From PLA3 sp964592235 (GTDB lineage: Bacteria > Planctomycetota > Phycisphaerae > UBA1845 > UTPLA1), in assembly GCA_964592235.1 (NCBI GenBank), contig CAZQCF010000001.1, positions 124,001 through 188,000 of the forward strand: a stretch of DNA of 64,000 nt. Direction: 5' to 3'. A program made the translations under genes and the position numbers. This document shows positions 7,427 to 16,269 of this stretch, piece by piece. Under the pieces are notes generated by a model. It did not search any database. It saw only the letters and a list, made by a program, of their open reading frames with translations, and was not told the DNA's origin. Numbering within the stretch: the stretch's first letter is position 1; each line of letters starts with the position of its first letter.

Positions 7427-10300
7427 GTGAAATCGTCCACAAAATCGTGGCGACCGGTCTGCATTGCCGGCGTCGTTGTCTGCTTCCTGTCAACCACGGC
7501 CGCGCTGCACGCCGCCGGCGAGGCGAAGAAGATTCGCAGCGTCGAAGGCATCACCGAGTACGCCCTCGACAACGGCATGAAAGTGCTGCTCTTCCCGGAT
7601 GAGTCAAAAGCGACCGTCACGGTGAACATCACCTACTTCGTCGGCTCGCGGCACGAAGGCTACGGCGAGACGGGCATGGCCCACCTGCTGGAGCACATGG
7701 TCTTCAAGGGCACGCCGAAGTTCCCGCAGGTGTGGAAGTCGCTTCAGGATCACGGCGCGAGCTTCAATGGCACGACCTGGTACGACCGCACAAACTACTT
7801 TGAGACGCTCGCCGCCACCGAGGAGAACCTCAATTTCGCGCTGGAACTGGAAGCCGACCGCATGGTCAACAGCTTCATCGCCGAGAAGGATCTCAAGTCG
7901 GAATTCTCCGTCGTGCGCAACGAGTTCGAGATGGGCGAGAACGACCCGGTCGGGATTCTCTCCGAGCGCATCACGTCGGCGGCCTATCTGTGGCACAACT
8001 ACGGCAAGAGCACGATCGGCTCGCGCGAGGACATTGAGCGCGTGCCCATCCAGCGATTGCAGGATTTCTATAAGAAGTTCTATCAGCCCGACAACGCGAT
8101 GCTGGTCGTGGCGGGCAAGTTTGACGAAGCCGCGACGCTGAAGAAGATCGAGAAGCTCTTCGGCGGCATCGCCCGCCCCGAGCGCAAGCTCGAACCGACT
8201 TACACCGTCGAGCCGACCCAGGACGACGAGCGATTCGTCACCCTGCGCCGCGTGGGCGACATCCAGGCCGTCGGTTGCGTCTATCACATCTGCTCGGGAT
8301 CGCATCCGGACATGGCGGCGGTCGACGTGATGGCGGACATCCTCGACGCGACGCAGACCGGCCGGCTGTACAAGGCCCTGATCGAGACCGAGAAGGCGAC
8401 GTCGGTTCGCACGAGTGCATACAGCCTCTGTGAGCCGGGGCATCTGGAGATCATGGCCGAGGTGCGGCAGAACAAATCGCTGGACGACGTGCGCGAGACG
8501 ATGCTCGCCGTGCTGGATGATCTGGCGAATCAGGAGATCACCGAGGCCGAGGTCGAGCGCGCCAAGAATTCGTACGCCAAGCAGTTTACGCGACTGATCA
8601 ACGACAGCGGCCGCGTCGGTGTGCAGTTGAGCGAGTACGCGGCGATGGGCGACTGGCGGCTGATGTTCTGGCATCGCGATCAGGTCGCAAAGGTGACACC
8701 GGCCGACGTGAAGCGCGTCGCGGCGTTGTACCTGCGGCCGAGCAATCGCACGGTGGGCATGTTCATCCCGACGAAGGACCCGGTGCGCACGACGGTACCG
8801 CCGCCGCCCGACGTGCTGGCGATGCTGAAAGACTACAAGGGCCAGGAAGCGGTGGTGCAGGGCGAGGCGTTGCCGCCCGAGCCGATGGCGATCGAGTCGC
8901 GCACGCAGCGCGAGGATCTGCCGGGCGGGCTGAAGCTCGCGATGATCCCGAAGAAGACGCGCGGCCAGAAGATCAGCGCGACGATCACGCTGCGCTACGG
9001 CAGCGAAGAGGACTTCAAAGGCCGGATCGACGCGGTCGGCATGATCGCCTCGATGCTCGACAAGGGCACGGCCAAGCATTCGCGGCGCGAGCTGGCGGAT
9101 GAGCTGGATCGCATCAAGACATCCATCGGTATCGGTGGCGGCGGCGGGCGCGGACGCATGGGTCGCGGCGCGGGCGGCGGTGAGACCGGCGCCTTGTCCA
9201 TCAGCGTTGAGACCGAGCGTAAGTACTTTGCCGAGGCGATGGCCCTGCTCCGCGAAATGCTGCGCGAGCCGACCTTCCCCGAGAAGGAGTTCAACAAGCT
9301 CAAGAAGCAGGCGATGGCCTCGCTGGAGAGCCAGCTTTCCGAGCCGATGGTTCTGGCGATGAACGAGATGATGCGCCGGATGAACCCGTACGAGCCGAGC
9401 GACGTGCGCTACGTGCCGACGCCGGCCGAACAGTTGCAGCGGCTCCAGGCCGTCACGCTGGACGACATCAAGACGGCCTACCAGGAACTGCTCGGTGCCA
9501 GCCACGGCGAGGTGTCGATTGTCGGCGATATCGACGCGTCCGAAGCGCGCACGATCGTGGTGGATACGTTCAAGGGTTGGAAGAGTCCGCGGCCGTTCGA
9601 GCGGATCGCCCGCGAGTTCAAGGAGACCAAGCCCGATACCGTGGCGATCAACACGCCCGACAAGCAGAACGCGCTGATCGCCATGGCGATGAATCTGCCG
9701 ATCAGGGACGACGATGCCGACTTCGCGGCGCTGAAGCTGGGCAACTTCATCCTCGGGCAGAGCAGCAACTCACGGATTCTGAACCGGCTGCGACAGAAGG
9801 AGGGCCTGTCGTACGGGGCGGGGTCGATGCTCAACGCCAGCGCGCTGGATCGCGTGGGCATGTTCGGTGTGTACGGGATCTGCGCGCCGCAGAACGCCGA
9901 GAAGGCCATCGCCTGCGCCCGTGAGGAACTCGACAAATTGCTGAAGAAGGGCGTCACGGCTGAAGAGCTGGAGGACGCGCGCAAGGGCTTCCTGGAGCAG
10001 GTGAAGGTGCAGTTGTCGGCCGACGGCGGCATCGCCGGCATGCTGGCAAACGATCTGTACCTGGGCCGCACGATGAAGTTCCGCGCCGACGAACTGGCGA
10101 AAATCGAGAAGCTCACGCTGGACGAAGTGAACGCGGCGCTCCGCAAGCACATCGATCCGAGCAAGCTCGTTGAGATTCGCGCCGGCGATTTCAAGGTCAC
10201 GCCGAAGCCCGACGCGTCGAAGGACGCCGCCGCGAGCGAAGACAATGAGGGCGGCGATGAGAACAGCGGTGACGAGGACAGCGACGACGAAAACTCATAA
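7427..10300 (+). CDS. periplasmic M16 (pitrilysin/insulinase) family zinc protease, two-lobe form
   Basis: An exported peptidase of 957 residues. The signal peptide covers about residues 1-30 (VCIAGVVVCFLSTTAALHAA). The inverted zinc motif is H86LLEH90 in GMAHLLEHMVFKGT; the third ligand is probably E166 in VVRNEFE. The second M16 repeat starts near residue 490, has no HXXEH motif and contains a Gly/Arg-rich insertion near 565-585 (GGGGGRGRMGRGAGGG). The C-terminus ends in an acidic tail of Asp, Glu, Ser and Asn. The start is GTG at 7427 with GGGAGGA eight bases upstream. One active and one degenerate lobe is typical of fused M16 proteins. The substrate is unknown. Confidence 0.93.
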   Translation: MKSSTKSWRPVCIAGVVVCFLSTTAALHAAGEAKKIRSVEGITEYALDNGMKVLLFPDESKATVTVNITYFVGSRHEGYGETGMAHLLEHMVFKGTPKFPQVWKSLQDHGASFNGTTWYDRTNYFETLAATEENLNFALELEADRMVNSFIAEKDLKSEFSVVRNEFEMGENDPVGILSERITSAAYLWHNYGKSTIGSREDIERVPIQRLQDFYKKFYQPDNAMLVVAGKFDEAATLKKIEKLFGGIARPERKLEPTYTVEPTQDDERFVTLRRVGDIQAVGCVYHICSGSHPDMAAVDVMADILDATQTGRLYKALIETEKATSVRTSAYSLCEPGHLEIMAEVRQNKSLDDVRETMLAVLDDLANQEITEAEVERAKNSYAKQFTRLINDSGRVGVQLSEYAAMGDWRLMFWHRDQVAKVTPADVKRVAALYLRPSNRTVGMFIPTKDPVRTTVPPPPDVLAMLKDYKGQEAVVQGEALPPEPMAIESRTQREDLPGGLKLAMIPKKTRGQKISATITLRYGSEEDFKGRIDAVGMIASMLDKGTAKHSRRELADELDRIKTSIGIGGGGGRGRMGRGAGGGETGALSISVETERKYFAEAMALLREMLREPTFPEKEFNKLKKQAMASLESQLSEPMVLAMNEMMRRMNPYEPSDVRYVPTPAEQLQRLQAVTLDDIKTAYQELLGASHGEVSIVGDIDASEARTIVVDTFKGWKSPRPFERIAREFKETKPDTVAINTPDKQNALIAMAMNLPIRDDDADFAALKLGNFILGQSSNSRILNRLRQKEGLSYGAGSMLNASALDRVGMFGVYGICAPQNAEKAIACAREELDKLLKKGVTAEELEDARKGFLEQVKVQLSADGGIAGMLANDLYLGRTMKFRADELAKIEKLTLDEVNAALRKHIDPSKLVEIRAGDFKVTPKPDASKDAAASEDNEGGDENSGDEDSDDENS

Positions 10301-10397
10301 CCATGGCGCAACGGCGCAACACGCAACGACGCCAATGCGCTGCGTCGCTATCGCACGGCGTCGCCAGCGCACGGTGGATGAATGATGGATCTCCTAC

Positions 10398-10430
10398 AGC
10401 CCCGGCCAAGCCTGGCCGGGGCTTTTCTTT
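10398..10430 (+). terminator. rho-independent terminator after the M16 protease gene
   Basis: A perfect 11-bp stem AGCCCCGGCCA / TGGCCGGGGCT (10398-10408 / 10413-10423), loop AGCC, followed by TTTCTTT. Confidence 0.9.
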
Positions 10431-10455
10431 GCGCACGAACAAGCCCAATGCACAA

Positions 10456-10487
10456 CGGCCCGCCCGGCAAGGATGCCGAGCGGGCCG
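10456..10487 (-). terminator. GC-rich hairpin downstream of the small ORF
   Basis: Outer stem CGGCCCG / CGGGCCG encloses an inner CGGC-AAGGAT-GCCG stem. It is placed to end minus-strand transcription from tpx and the small ORF, but no U-run follows, so termination is uncertain. Confidence 0.4.
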
Positions 10488-10520
10488 CGTGCGGTGTGTG
10501 TGGTAAATTCAACAGCGGGC

Positions 10521-10652
10521 TTAGACGGCGCCGCCCCCGGTGAACACACTGAAGACGGACGCCAGTCCGCCGAACAGCGCGTTCAACAGCTCGTTGAGAA
10601 ACGCGAAGAACCCGCTCAAGAAACCGTCCAGTGAAGCCTGAAAATCAAACAT
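10521..10652 (-). CDS. 43-residue hydrophobic small protein
   Basis: Function unknown. The minus strand has ATG at 10652 and TAA at 10521, preceded by AAAGGAGCGG, one of the best ribosome binding sites in the window. The peptide (MFDFQASLDGFLSGFFAFLN, then ELLNALFGGLASVFSVF, then TGGGAV) is rich in Phe, Leu and Gly. It has few charges (Asp3, Asp9, Glu21) and hydrophobic residues spaced as in an amphipathic helix or short membrane segment. It lies 88 bases downstream of tpx on the same strand and ahead of a strong hairpin, so it may share the tpx transcript. No family is recognised. Confidence 0.6.
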   Translation of the reverse strand: MFDFQASLDGFLSGFFAFLNELLNALFGGLASVFSVFTGGGAV

Positions 10653-10740
10653 TCCATCCGCTCCTTTCCGCGCTAAACGCGAGGTTAACGTCTTCCACCC
10701 GGTTGATCGGGCGGCCGGAGCCGGACATTGAGATGTCGAC

Positions 10741-11247
10741 TTAGAGCGATTTCAGGCAGGCGAGGATCGCCTCATAATTCGGGTGACTGGCGACCTCGGG
10801 TACGTATTCGACGTATCGGAGCTTGTCGCCAGCGTCCACTACGAAGACCGCGCGGCTTTGAATGCGCAACGATGGAATGAGCGTCCCATAGGCCTTGCCG
10901 AAGGCGACATCCTTGTGATCGCTAAGCGGCACGACCTTACCGGTCTCGATGCCCTCGGCGCCGCAGAAGCGATTCATGGCCATGGGCAGATCGCAACTGA
11001 TGGTGTAGCACGTCACGTTGGCCATCGCGGCCAGGTCTTTGTTGAACCGGCGCGTCTGCTCGGCACAGACCGGCGTATCGAGCGAGGGCACGACGGAAAA
11101 GACGCGCGTCTTGCCCTTGGTTTCACTGATGCGAAAATCATCCACGAGGCTCTTCTTCAACACGGCGTCGGGCGCCGAATCGCCGACTTTCAGCTCCGGG
11201 CCTTCCAGGTCGAGGGGTTTGCCCTTCAGGGTCGTGGTTCGCGCCAT
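10741..11247 (-). CDS. tpx: thiol peroxidase (atypical 2-Cys peroxiredoxin)
   Basis: Reduces hydrogen and organic peroxides using thioredoxin as electron donor. The 168 residues match the length of E. coli Tpx. The peroxidatic cysteine is in SLDTPVCAEQTRRF and the resolving cysteine in CYTISCDLPMAMNRFC, with the family Arg in the substrate pocket (LRIQSRAVFVVD). The start at 11247 (ATG, ARTTTLKGKPLDL) has AAGGAG seven bases upstream; a frame extending 31 residues further upstream is rejected. A thioredoxin gene lies divergently 250 bases away, a sensible pairing. Confidence 0.96.
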   Translation of the reverse strand: MARTTTLKGKPLDLEGPELKVGDSAPDAVLKKSLVDDFRISETKGKTRVFSVVPSLDTPVCAEQTRRFNKDLAAMANVTCYTISCDLPMAMNRFCGAEGIETGKVVPLSDHKDVAFGKAYGTLIPSLRIQSRAVFVVDAGDKLRYVEYVPEVASHPNYEAILACLKSL

Positions 11248-11500
11248 GGTGCATCTCCTTGCGGTCAATATGTCTTGGCGTTGGTTGAATTCGTGCCGAA
11301 CAGGCATGGAATGGTAATCCCGGCTTCGGGCGCGCGTCAACTCACGTTACCGAGGCGGGGCTTTTGACGAACCGCGCGGCGACTCCTAGAATCCCCGCGT
11401 TTCACGGGCGGCGCGACGCGTTGCGGTCAGTCGGCCGCCCATTTGGTTGGCATGACGATCCGAACGACGCAGACCCCAGGACCGAAGGAGGAAGGGACCG

Positions 11501-11833
11501 ATGGCTGGCGCGAACACGCTTGAATTCAACGACGACAACTTCGAGACCGAGGTAATCAAGTCCGACAAGCCGGTACTCGTGGACTTCTGGGCCGAATGGT
11601 GCATGCCGTGCCGCGCCCTGGGGCCGACCATCGACGAACTGGCCAACGATTACGTCGGCAAGGTCAAAGTCGGCAAGCTCAACACCGAGAATAGTCAGCA
11701 GGTGCCGATGCAGTACAACATTCAGGCCATCCCGACGGTCATGATCTTCCACAAGGGCGAAGTCGTGCAGAAGTTCGTCGGCCTCACCGGCAAGAAGGAC
11801 TTCCAGGCGGCGCTGGCGGGCCTCGTGAAGTAA
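11501..11833 (+). CDS. trxA: thioredoxin with WCMPC active site
   Basis: Small dithiol oxidoreductase (110 residues), complete thioredoxin fold. The active site reads WAEWCMPCRALGP rather than WCGPC, and the cis-proline loop is in QAIPTVMIF. The other hallmarks are present (DFWAEWC, PVLVDF, GLTGKKDF). The ATG at 11501 is preceded by GGAGGAAGGG. It lies divergently from tpx, for which it may be the reductant. Replacing Gly by Met between the cysteines is expected to shift redox potential or partner choice; this is inferred, not measured. Confidence 0.95.
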   Translation: MAGANTLEFNDDNFETEVIKSDKPVLVDFWAEWCMPCRALGPTIDELANDYVGKVKVGKLNTENSQQVPMQYNIQAIPTVMIFHKGEVVQKFVGLTGKKDFQAALAGLVK

Positions 11834-11867
11834 CGCCCCGCGCAATGGCGTGAATCGATCGAACAAG

Positions 11868-11898
11868 AAAGCCCCAGGCAAATGCCTGGGGCTTTGTG
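11868..11898 (+). terminator. rho-independent terminator after the thioredoxin gene
   Basis: A 12-bp stem AAGCCCCAGGCA / TGCCTGGGGCTT (11869-11880 / 11883-11894) with a two-base loop and a short T-run. Nearly the same stem is used at 21461-21491. Confidence 0.85.
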
Positions 11899-11967
11899 TT
11901 TCGCGATGCGGATGATCCGAGTATTGCTTCGTCCGGGCGCTTTCGCAGCGCGCGGCGACGCAATGCA

Positions 11968-12345
11968 TCACTTCGCTTTGTCTTCGGCGCAGCACGACTT
12001 GCAGCAACCTGCCGGGCACCCCTTGAGCCGCTTCAACTGGCTCTTGTGCTCACCGACGGTCAGCACGTCGCCCTTCACGCTGTAGGCGTACTCGCGCTTC
12101 TGGCCGTCGGCCATGATGCAGAGCTTGTCACCCTTCACGCAGTAGCAGCCGCTCATCGCGTGACGTCCTTTGTCGCCGTACTCCGCTTCAGCCGTGAAGG
12201 TGCCGTCGTGACAGAACGTCACGCGGGCGATGGGGCTGGCGGCCTTGTCGGCGCCGCCCTCGCTGACCCAGGTGCCGGCGATGGGTGAACAACCCGCAAA
12301 CGCCATGAGACCGGCAACGGCAACGACTCGATGAATGGTTCGCAT
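11968..12345 (-). CDS. small cysteine-rich lipoprotein, function unknown
   Basis: A 125-residue predicted lipoprotein. The signal peptide ends in the lipobox LMAFAGC, giving Cys19 as the lipidated residue. The mature part has WVSEGG, HDGTFTAEAEYGDKGRH and GDKLCIMADGQKREY segments, as in small beta-rich proteins that describe an additive or 'copper resistance'-like fold. It ends in the Cys-rich string GCPAGCCKSCCAEDKAK that could bind metal. The start is ATG at 12345 with GAGGAG seven bases upstream. It lies downstream of the ABC adaptor gene on the same strand with a 95-base gap. No family is recognised with confidence. Confidence 0.8.
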   Translation of the reverse strand: MRTIHRVVAVAGLMAFAGCSPIAGTWVSEGGADKAASPIARVTFCHDGTFTAEAEYGDKGRHAMSGCYCVKGDKLCIMADGQKREYAYSVKGDVLTVGEHKSQLKRLKGCPAGCCKSCCAEDKAK

Positions 12346-12440
12346 GAATGACTCCTCGTTTCCGTAAAAGGTGCGCGACATGCCGAGACGTACTCTCGGA
12401 GATTGTTTCACAGCCGGCGGCAGAATGTCAAATCGGAGCC

Positions 12441-13721
12441 TTACGGCGATGCGGGCGCGAGCTTTTGTCCGTCGGCAAGCTTGTCCACGCCGTCGGCGGC
12501 GATGCGCTGGCCGACCTTGAGTCCGCTTGCGATTTCGATCTGTGCACCGCTGATTCGCCCGGTCGTGACGCGCGTCGCGCGAAGCACGCCGTTCTCGGCG
12601 TGGAAGACCGTCGCGCTGCGTCCGTCGGCATCCATTTTGCACGCCGACCGCGGCACCCAGATGGCTTGCGCACTCGATGCGCCGGTCTGCGGCTTGTCGT
12701 TGAAGAATGCCACTTGTGCCGCGCCTTCCACGCGCAGGTAATCATCGGGGTTGTCGATGCGCACCTTGGCCTGCACCGTCGCCTTGGAATAGTTCGCGCC
12801 GGGATCGATCCACATCACGTGGCCATCATAGCGGCGGTCCTTGTAGGCGTCGGGCGTGATGACGCAGGGCATGTTCTGCCGAATTCGCGCAATGTCCAAC
12901 TCGCTGATATCGACCTCAACGCGCAGCGCCGTCATGTCGGCAATCACCGCGAACTGCGCGTTGGCGATTGCCCCGCGCCCGCCTTCGGCCGCCACGAAAT
13001 CACCGACTTCTACGCTTCGTTCCAGAATCACGCCCTCAATCGGCGCGACCACTTCGCAATCTCGTAGCGCCTTCTCCGCGAACGCCAGCGCCGCCTCGTC
13101 GGCCGCGACCTGTGCTCGCGCTTCTTCCACCGCGCGCTTGGCATCGACGTACTCGATGTCCGGCGCGTCGCTCGATTCATGCAGGCGCGCCACGCGGTCA
13201 AAGTTCACCTGTTGATAGGCCAGGGCCGCGCGGCTCTTTTCAAGGTGCGCCGAGGCTTGGTCACGCATCGCGCGGTAGTTCACGTCCTCGATTCGTGCGA
13301 TGACCTGGCCCTTCTTCACGCGGTCGCCCTGCTCGAAGCGCAGTTCGACAATCTGGCCCGAGACCTTTGTGCTCACCGAGACCTTGTGATCCGAGACGAT
13401 CTTGCCGGCAGCCGTGAACACCGGGGGGACATCCGTCGCCCCGCGCGACGTGACGGTGATCAGCCGAACCTCCGCCGCGGCGCTGCCGCCGCCGCCCAGC
13501 CCCAGCAGGGCCGCTCCGGGTGCGAAGTACCAAAGCACGATGGCGCCGACCGCAACGCCGGCGAAGACAACGAGACGCTTGCCGGATCGAGTGCCGGATC
13601 GGGCCGGGCCGGCCGTTGCCGATGGCGCGGGCTTGGATCCAGCCGCGGGCCGCTGATCCTTGTTGATCGTGAGGCTTCGAAGCTGGGCGCGTAGGTCGGT
13701 GGGCGCTTGCATGCAGACCAT
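12441..13721 (-). CDS. HlyD/MacA-type periplasmic adaptor of an ABC export system
   Basis: Membrane-anchored periplasmic adaptor (426 residues) that would connect the upstream permeases to an outer-membrane or envelope partner. An N-terminal cytoplasmic stretch is followed by one membrane segment at about 49-66 (LVVFAGVAVGAIVLWYF). Then come the barrel-sandwich half (GKIVSDHKVSVSTKVSGQIV, GDRVKKGQVIARIED), a helical hairpin (about 130-190), the second lipoyl half (APIEGVILERSVEVGDFV) and a beta-barrel/membrane-proximal part ending LKVGQRIAADGVDKLADGQK. The start is ATG at 13721 or 13712; no clear Shine-Dalgarno. It lies 12 bases after the last permease gene, so it is the end of that operon. 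Confidence 0.9.
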   Translation of the reverse strand: MVCMQAPTDLRAQLRSLTINKDQRPAAGSKPAPSATAGPARSGTRSGKRLVVFAGVAVGAIVLWYFAPGAALLGLGGGGSAAAEVRLITVTSRGATDVPPVFTAAGKIVSDHKVSVSTKVSGQIVELRFEQGDRVKKGQVIARIEDVNYRAMRDQASAHLEKSRAALAYQQVNFDRVARLHESSDAPDIEYVDAKRAVEEARAQVAADEAALAFAEKALRDCEVVAPIEGVILERSVEVGDFVAAEGGRGAIANAQFAVIADMTALRVEVDISELDIARIRQNMPCVITPDAYKDRRYDGHVMWIDPGANYSKATVQAKVRIDNPDDYLRVEGAAQVAFFNDKPQTGASSAQAIWVPRSACKMDADGRSATVFHAENGVLRATRVTTGRISGAQIEIASGLKVGQRIAADGVDKLADGQKLAPASP

Positions 13722-13733
13722 TCTAGCGTGCGA

Positions 13734-14906
13734 CTAGCCCTTACGCAGGGCTTCGATCACGCGGATGCGAGCGGCTCGCAAAGCGGGAGCGACCGCACCG
13801 GCCACGCCGACCAGGATCGACAGGCCCACCGCCGCAGCCACGGTCACGGGCGTGATGCGAAGCTCGTAGGCGATGACCGTCCAGGTCTGGTCCGATAGGT
13901 AGTCCTGCCGGGAGCCGCTGACGAAGAGTGAAACGGTCAGCCCGACGGCGCAAGCCGCCATGCAGATCAGCAGGCTCTCGGTCAGGAACGCGGCGATGAC
14001 CGAGCGGCGCGAGAAGCCCAGCGTGCGGAGCATGGCGATCTCGCGACGGCGGCTGTCTACTGAAGTGTACATCGTCGTCGCGACGGCAAAGATTGCGCCG
14101 ACCGCCATGATGGCAATCAGGATGGTTGTCAGGACCACGATCTCGCGCGTCTTGGATGACAGATCGACGTAGTAGTCCGCTTCGGTCTTGGCGTTCATGC
14201 GCACGGCCGGACCGCGGATGTAGTCGATGGCTGCGGTCGCCGCGCCGGGGTCTTCGAGCCGCATGATGGCGCTGGAGGTGAATCGGCGCAGGTAGACGTC
14301 GCTGATCATGCTGCGCGGCCCCCAGATTTCGCTCTCCAGCGCGCCGCCGCCGGCCTCAAACACGCCCACCACGGTGAACGTCTTGTCGGTGGATCGCCCG
14401 ATGGTGATTTCGCCGCCGACTTCGAGGTTGCGATAGCGCTCGCGCGCGGCGCGGCCGACGATGACCTCGTGCGCGGCGGGGTTGAACATTCGCCCTTCGA
14501 TCAGCTTGACTTCGTTGTGTACGAGGAACGCGGTCTCATCCACGCCGCGCACGGCGACGTTGGCCGGGTTGCCCGGCGGCGGGCGCCGCGGGATGGACGC
14601 CTGCACGCACAATTCATGGCTGACAAGCGGCTGCCCGTCCGGCGCGCGTGCCACGCCCGGTGTCTGCATCATGCGCGCGGCCTCCTCGGGGCGGATGATG
14701 CTGGTGCTTTCGGCCGTGGCGCCGGTTTGCAGCGCGACGACGTTGGCGCTCGAGCCGCTGGATTTCATCGACGCGCGGATGCCCTCGGAGAACGAAAGCA
14801 GCACCGCCAGCACGGCCACCACCACCGCGACGATGACGAACGTCAGCCCGGTGCTCAACTTCCGCACGATCAGATTTCGCCAGTTGTAGTAGAGTGGAAG
14901 CGCCAT
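13734..14906 (-). CDS. FtsX/MacB-type ABC permease, type A copy 2
   Basis: Permease subunit (390 residues) with the MacB/LolCE plan: one N-terminal membrane helix (TGLTFVIVAVVVAVLAVLL), a large periplasmic domain (about 45-265) and three C-terminal helices (VVLTTILIAIMAVGAIFAVA; AFLTESLLICMAACAVGL; VAAAVGLSILVGVAGAVAPA). The cytoplasmic loop SRRREIAMLRTLGFSRRSV is the coupling segment. It is a clear paralogue of the protein at 16270-17457 (shared MALPLxYNWRNL start and LESEIWGP motif). Start ATG at 14906. Role: probably half of a heterodimer with the type B copy at 15022-16197. Confidence 0.92.
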   Translation of the reverse strand: MALPLYYNWRNLIVRKLSTGLTFVIVAVVVAVLAVLLSFSEGIRASMKSSGSSANVVALQTGATAESTSIIRPEEAARMMQTPGVARAPDGQPLVSHELCVQASIPRRPPPGNPANVAVRGVDETAFLVHNEVKLIEGRMFNPAAHEVIVGRAARERYRNLEVGGEITIGRSTDKTFTVVGVFEAGGGALESEIWGPRSMISDVYLRRFTSSAIMRLEDPGAATAAIDYIRGPAVRMNAKTEADYYVDLSSKTREIVVLTTILIAIMAVGAIFAVATTMYTSVDSRRREIAMLRTLGFSRRSVIAAFLTESLLICMAACAVGLTVSLFVSGSRQDYLSDQTWTVIAYELRITPVTVAAAVGLSILVGVAGAVAPALRAARIRVIEALRKG

Positions 14907-14919
14907 GTGAGAGTCAGTG

Positions 14920-14990
14920 GCGTGGGCGTTGCCCACCATGCTTGTTGTCGGAAGATGGGGGGGCCGTGCCCACCCTACGCCTCGGTTCTA
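14920..14990. repeat. GTGGGC..GCCCACC hairpin elements between permease genes
   Basis: GTGGGCGTTGCCCACC near 14922 and GTGCCCACCCTACGCC near 14968. The same type occurs as GTGGGCGGCGCCCACCCTAC near 52465. Nothing else is seen in this 115-base spacer. Confidence 0.45.
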
Positions 14991-15021
14991 CACTTAGCCG
15001 GCGAGCCGGATCGCCGTTCGC

Positions 15022-16197
15022 TCATTCCAGATTCCGCAGCGCGGCCACGACTTTCATCCGCAGCGCCAGCCAGCTCGGCCACGCGCCGGCCAGCAGGCCG
15101 ATTCCCAGCGCGACGAGCACCGACTTGATGCACATCGTGAACGGAATCTCAAACGTTTGGATAACCGGAATGTTGATCTTGCGCAGCGGCGTGTAGGTAA
15201 ACGCGACATACGGCCCGAGCGAACCGGCCAGGCCGCCCAGCCCGCAAATGAGCAGGCTCTCGGCGAGGATCAACGCCAGCGCGAACAGGCCGGAGAACCC
15301 CAGGGCCTTGAGTGTGGCGATCTCGCTGATGCGATCGCGCACGTTCATGCTCATGGCGTTCATGGCAGCGATCACCGCGACGAAGACCGTCATGGCCGAG
15401 AGGATCGTCAGGTTCCGCGGCAGATCGAACTGCTGCGTGATGAACTCGTTCATGAATGTCTTCTCGTCCGAAGTCTTGGTCTCGTCGAGCGTTCCGGCTA
15501 ACATGCGGTCGATTTCCTGGCGGAAGTAATCCATGTCGGCTTTGCTGCCGCACTTGACGAAGTAAAAGCTGACCAGTCCCTCGGGATACTCCTTGCCCTC
15601 GCGTTTGAGAATCTCCTCAAAGTAGTCGCGGCGAAACCAGAGTGTGACCACGTCCTCGGCCTGCTCCATTGTCGAGACAACGTGAAATTCAATCGGCGTG
15701 TACGGCGGCACCGACGGCATGATCGTCACGCGCTGACCGACCTTCCAGCCGAGTTGCGTCGCCGTATTGCGGCCGACCATCAAGGCTTGCCGGTCGCGCA
15801 GCCAGGCGTCAATTTCTTCCTTCGTGAGGCGATGCTCGGGAAACGCTTCGACGAATGTGTCGTGGTCGACGCCGAGCGTGGAGAGCGGCATCGGGTCGTT
15901 CTCGCGCTGGCCGCCGATCCAGCGCATGCCGCAGACGGCAAGGATGCGCGTGCCCGTCGGGTCGAGCGACTCGATCTTGCGCCGGTGGCCTTCGGGCAGC
16001 GGATTGACGATGGAGGTCTTCTGCGTGATGGCGAGGCGAAGCTGCTTCGCGGAGTTATCGAGGAAGCGCGTGATGCCGTCGATGACGGCCGTGGAGAGCA
16101 CGAAGATGATGATCGGCAGGGCGACGGCGGCGCTGGTCATGATGGACCGCCGCGTGTTTCGCGTGAGGTTGCGGTAGACGTAGGTGAGGCGAAGCAT
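15022..16197 (-). CDS. FtsX/MacB-type ABC permease, type B copy 2
   Basis: Permease subunit (391 residues): N-terminal helix (SAAVALPIIIFVLSTAVIDG), a periplasmic domain (about 45-265) and three C-terminal helices (LSAMTVFVAVIAAMNAMSM; LFALALILAESLLICGLGGL; VLVALGIGLLAGAWPSWLAL). The coupling loop is RDRISEIATLKALGFSG. The shared EGHRRKIESLDP and AVCGMRWIGG segments make it a paralogue of the protein at 17543-18724. ATG at 16197. Together with 13734-14906 it forms the second permease pair of the operon. Confidence 0.92.
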   Translation of the reverse strand: MLRLTYVYRNLTRNTRRSIMTSAAVALPIIIFVLSTAVIDGITRFLDNSAKQLRLAITQKTSIVNPLPEGHRRKIESLDPTGTRILAVCGMRWIGGQRENDPMPLSTLGVDHDTFVEAFPEHRLTKEEIDAWLRDRQALMVGRNTATQLGWKVGQRVTIMPSVPPYTPIEFHVVSTMEQAEDVVTLWFRRDYFEEILKREGKEYPEGLVSFYFVKCGSKADMDYFRQEIDRMLAGTLDETKTSDEKTFMNEFITQQFDLPRNLTILSAMTVFVAVIAAMNAMSMNVRDRISEIATLKALGFSGLFALALILAESLLICGLGGLAGSLGPYVAFTYTPLRKINIPVIQTFEIPFTMCIKSVLVALGIGLLAGAWPSWLALRMKVVAALRNLE

Positions 16198-16269
16198 GGG
16201 CGGGTTCGCAAAACCTTCGCGAGGCGGTCGGATGGAACATCCGCCCGGCGACCGGACTATAGAACGCGA

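Noticed and set aside
7604..9505. 633-codon open frame on the minus strand
   Set aside because: Shadow of the M16 protease gene; Arg/His/Leu-rich translation without domains.
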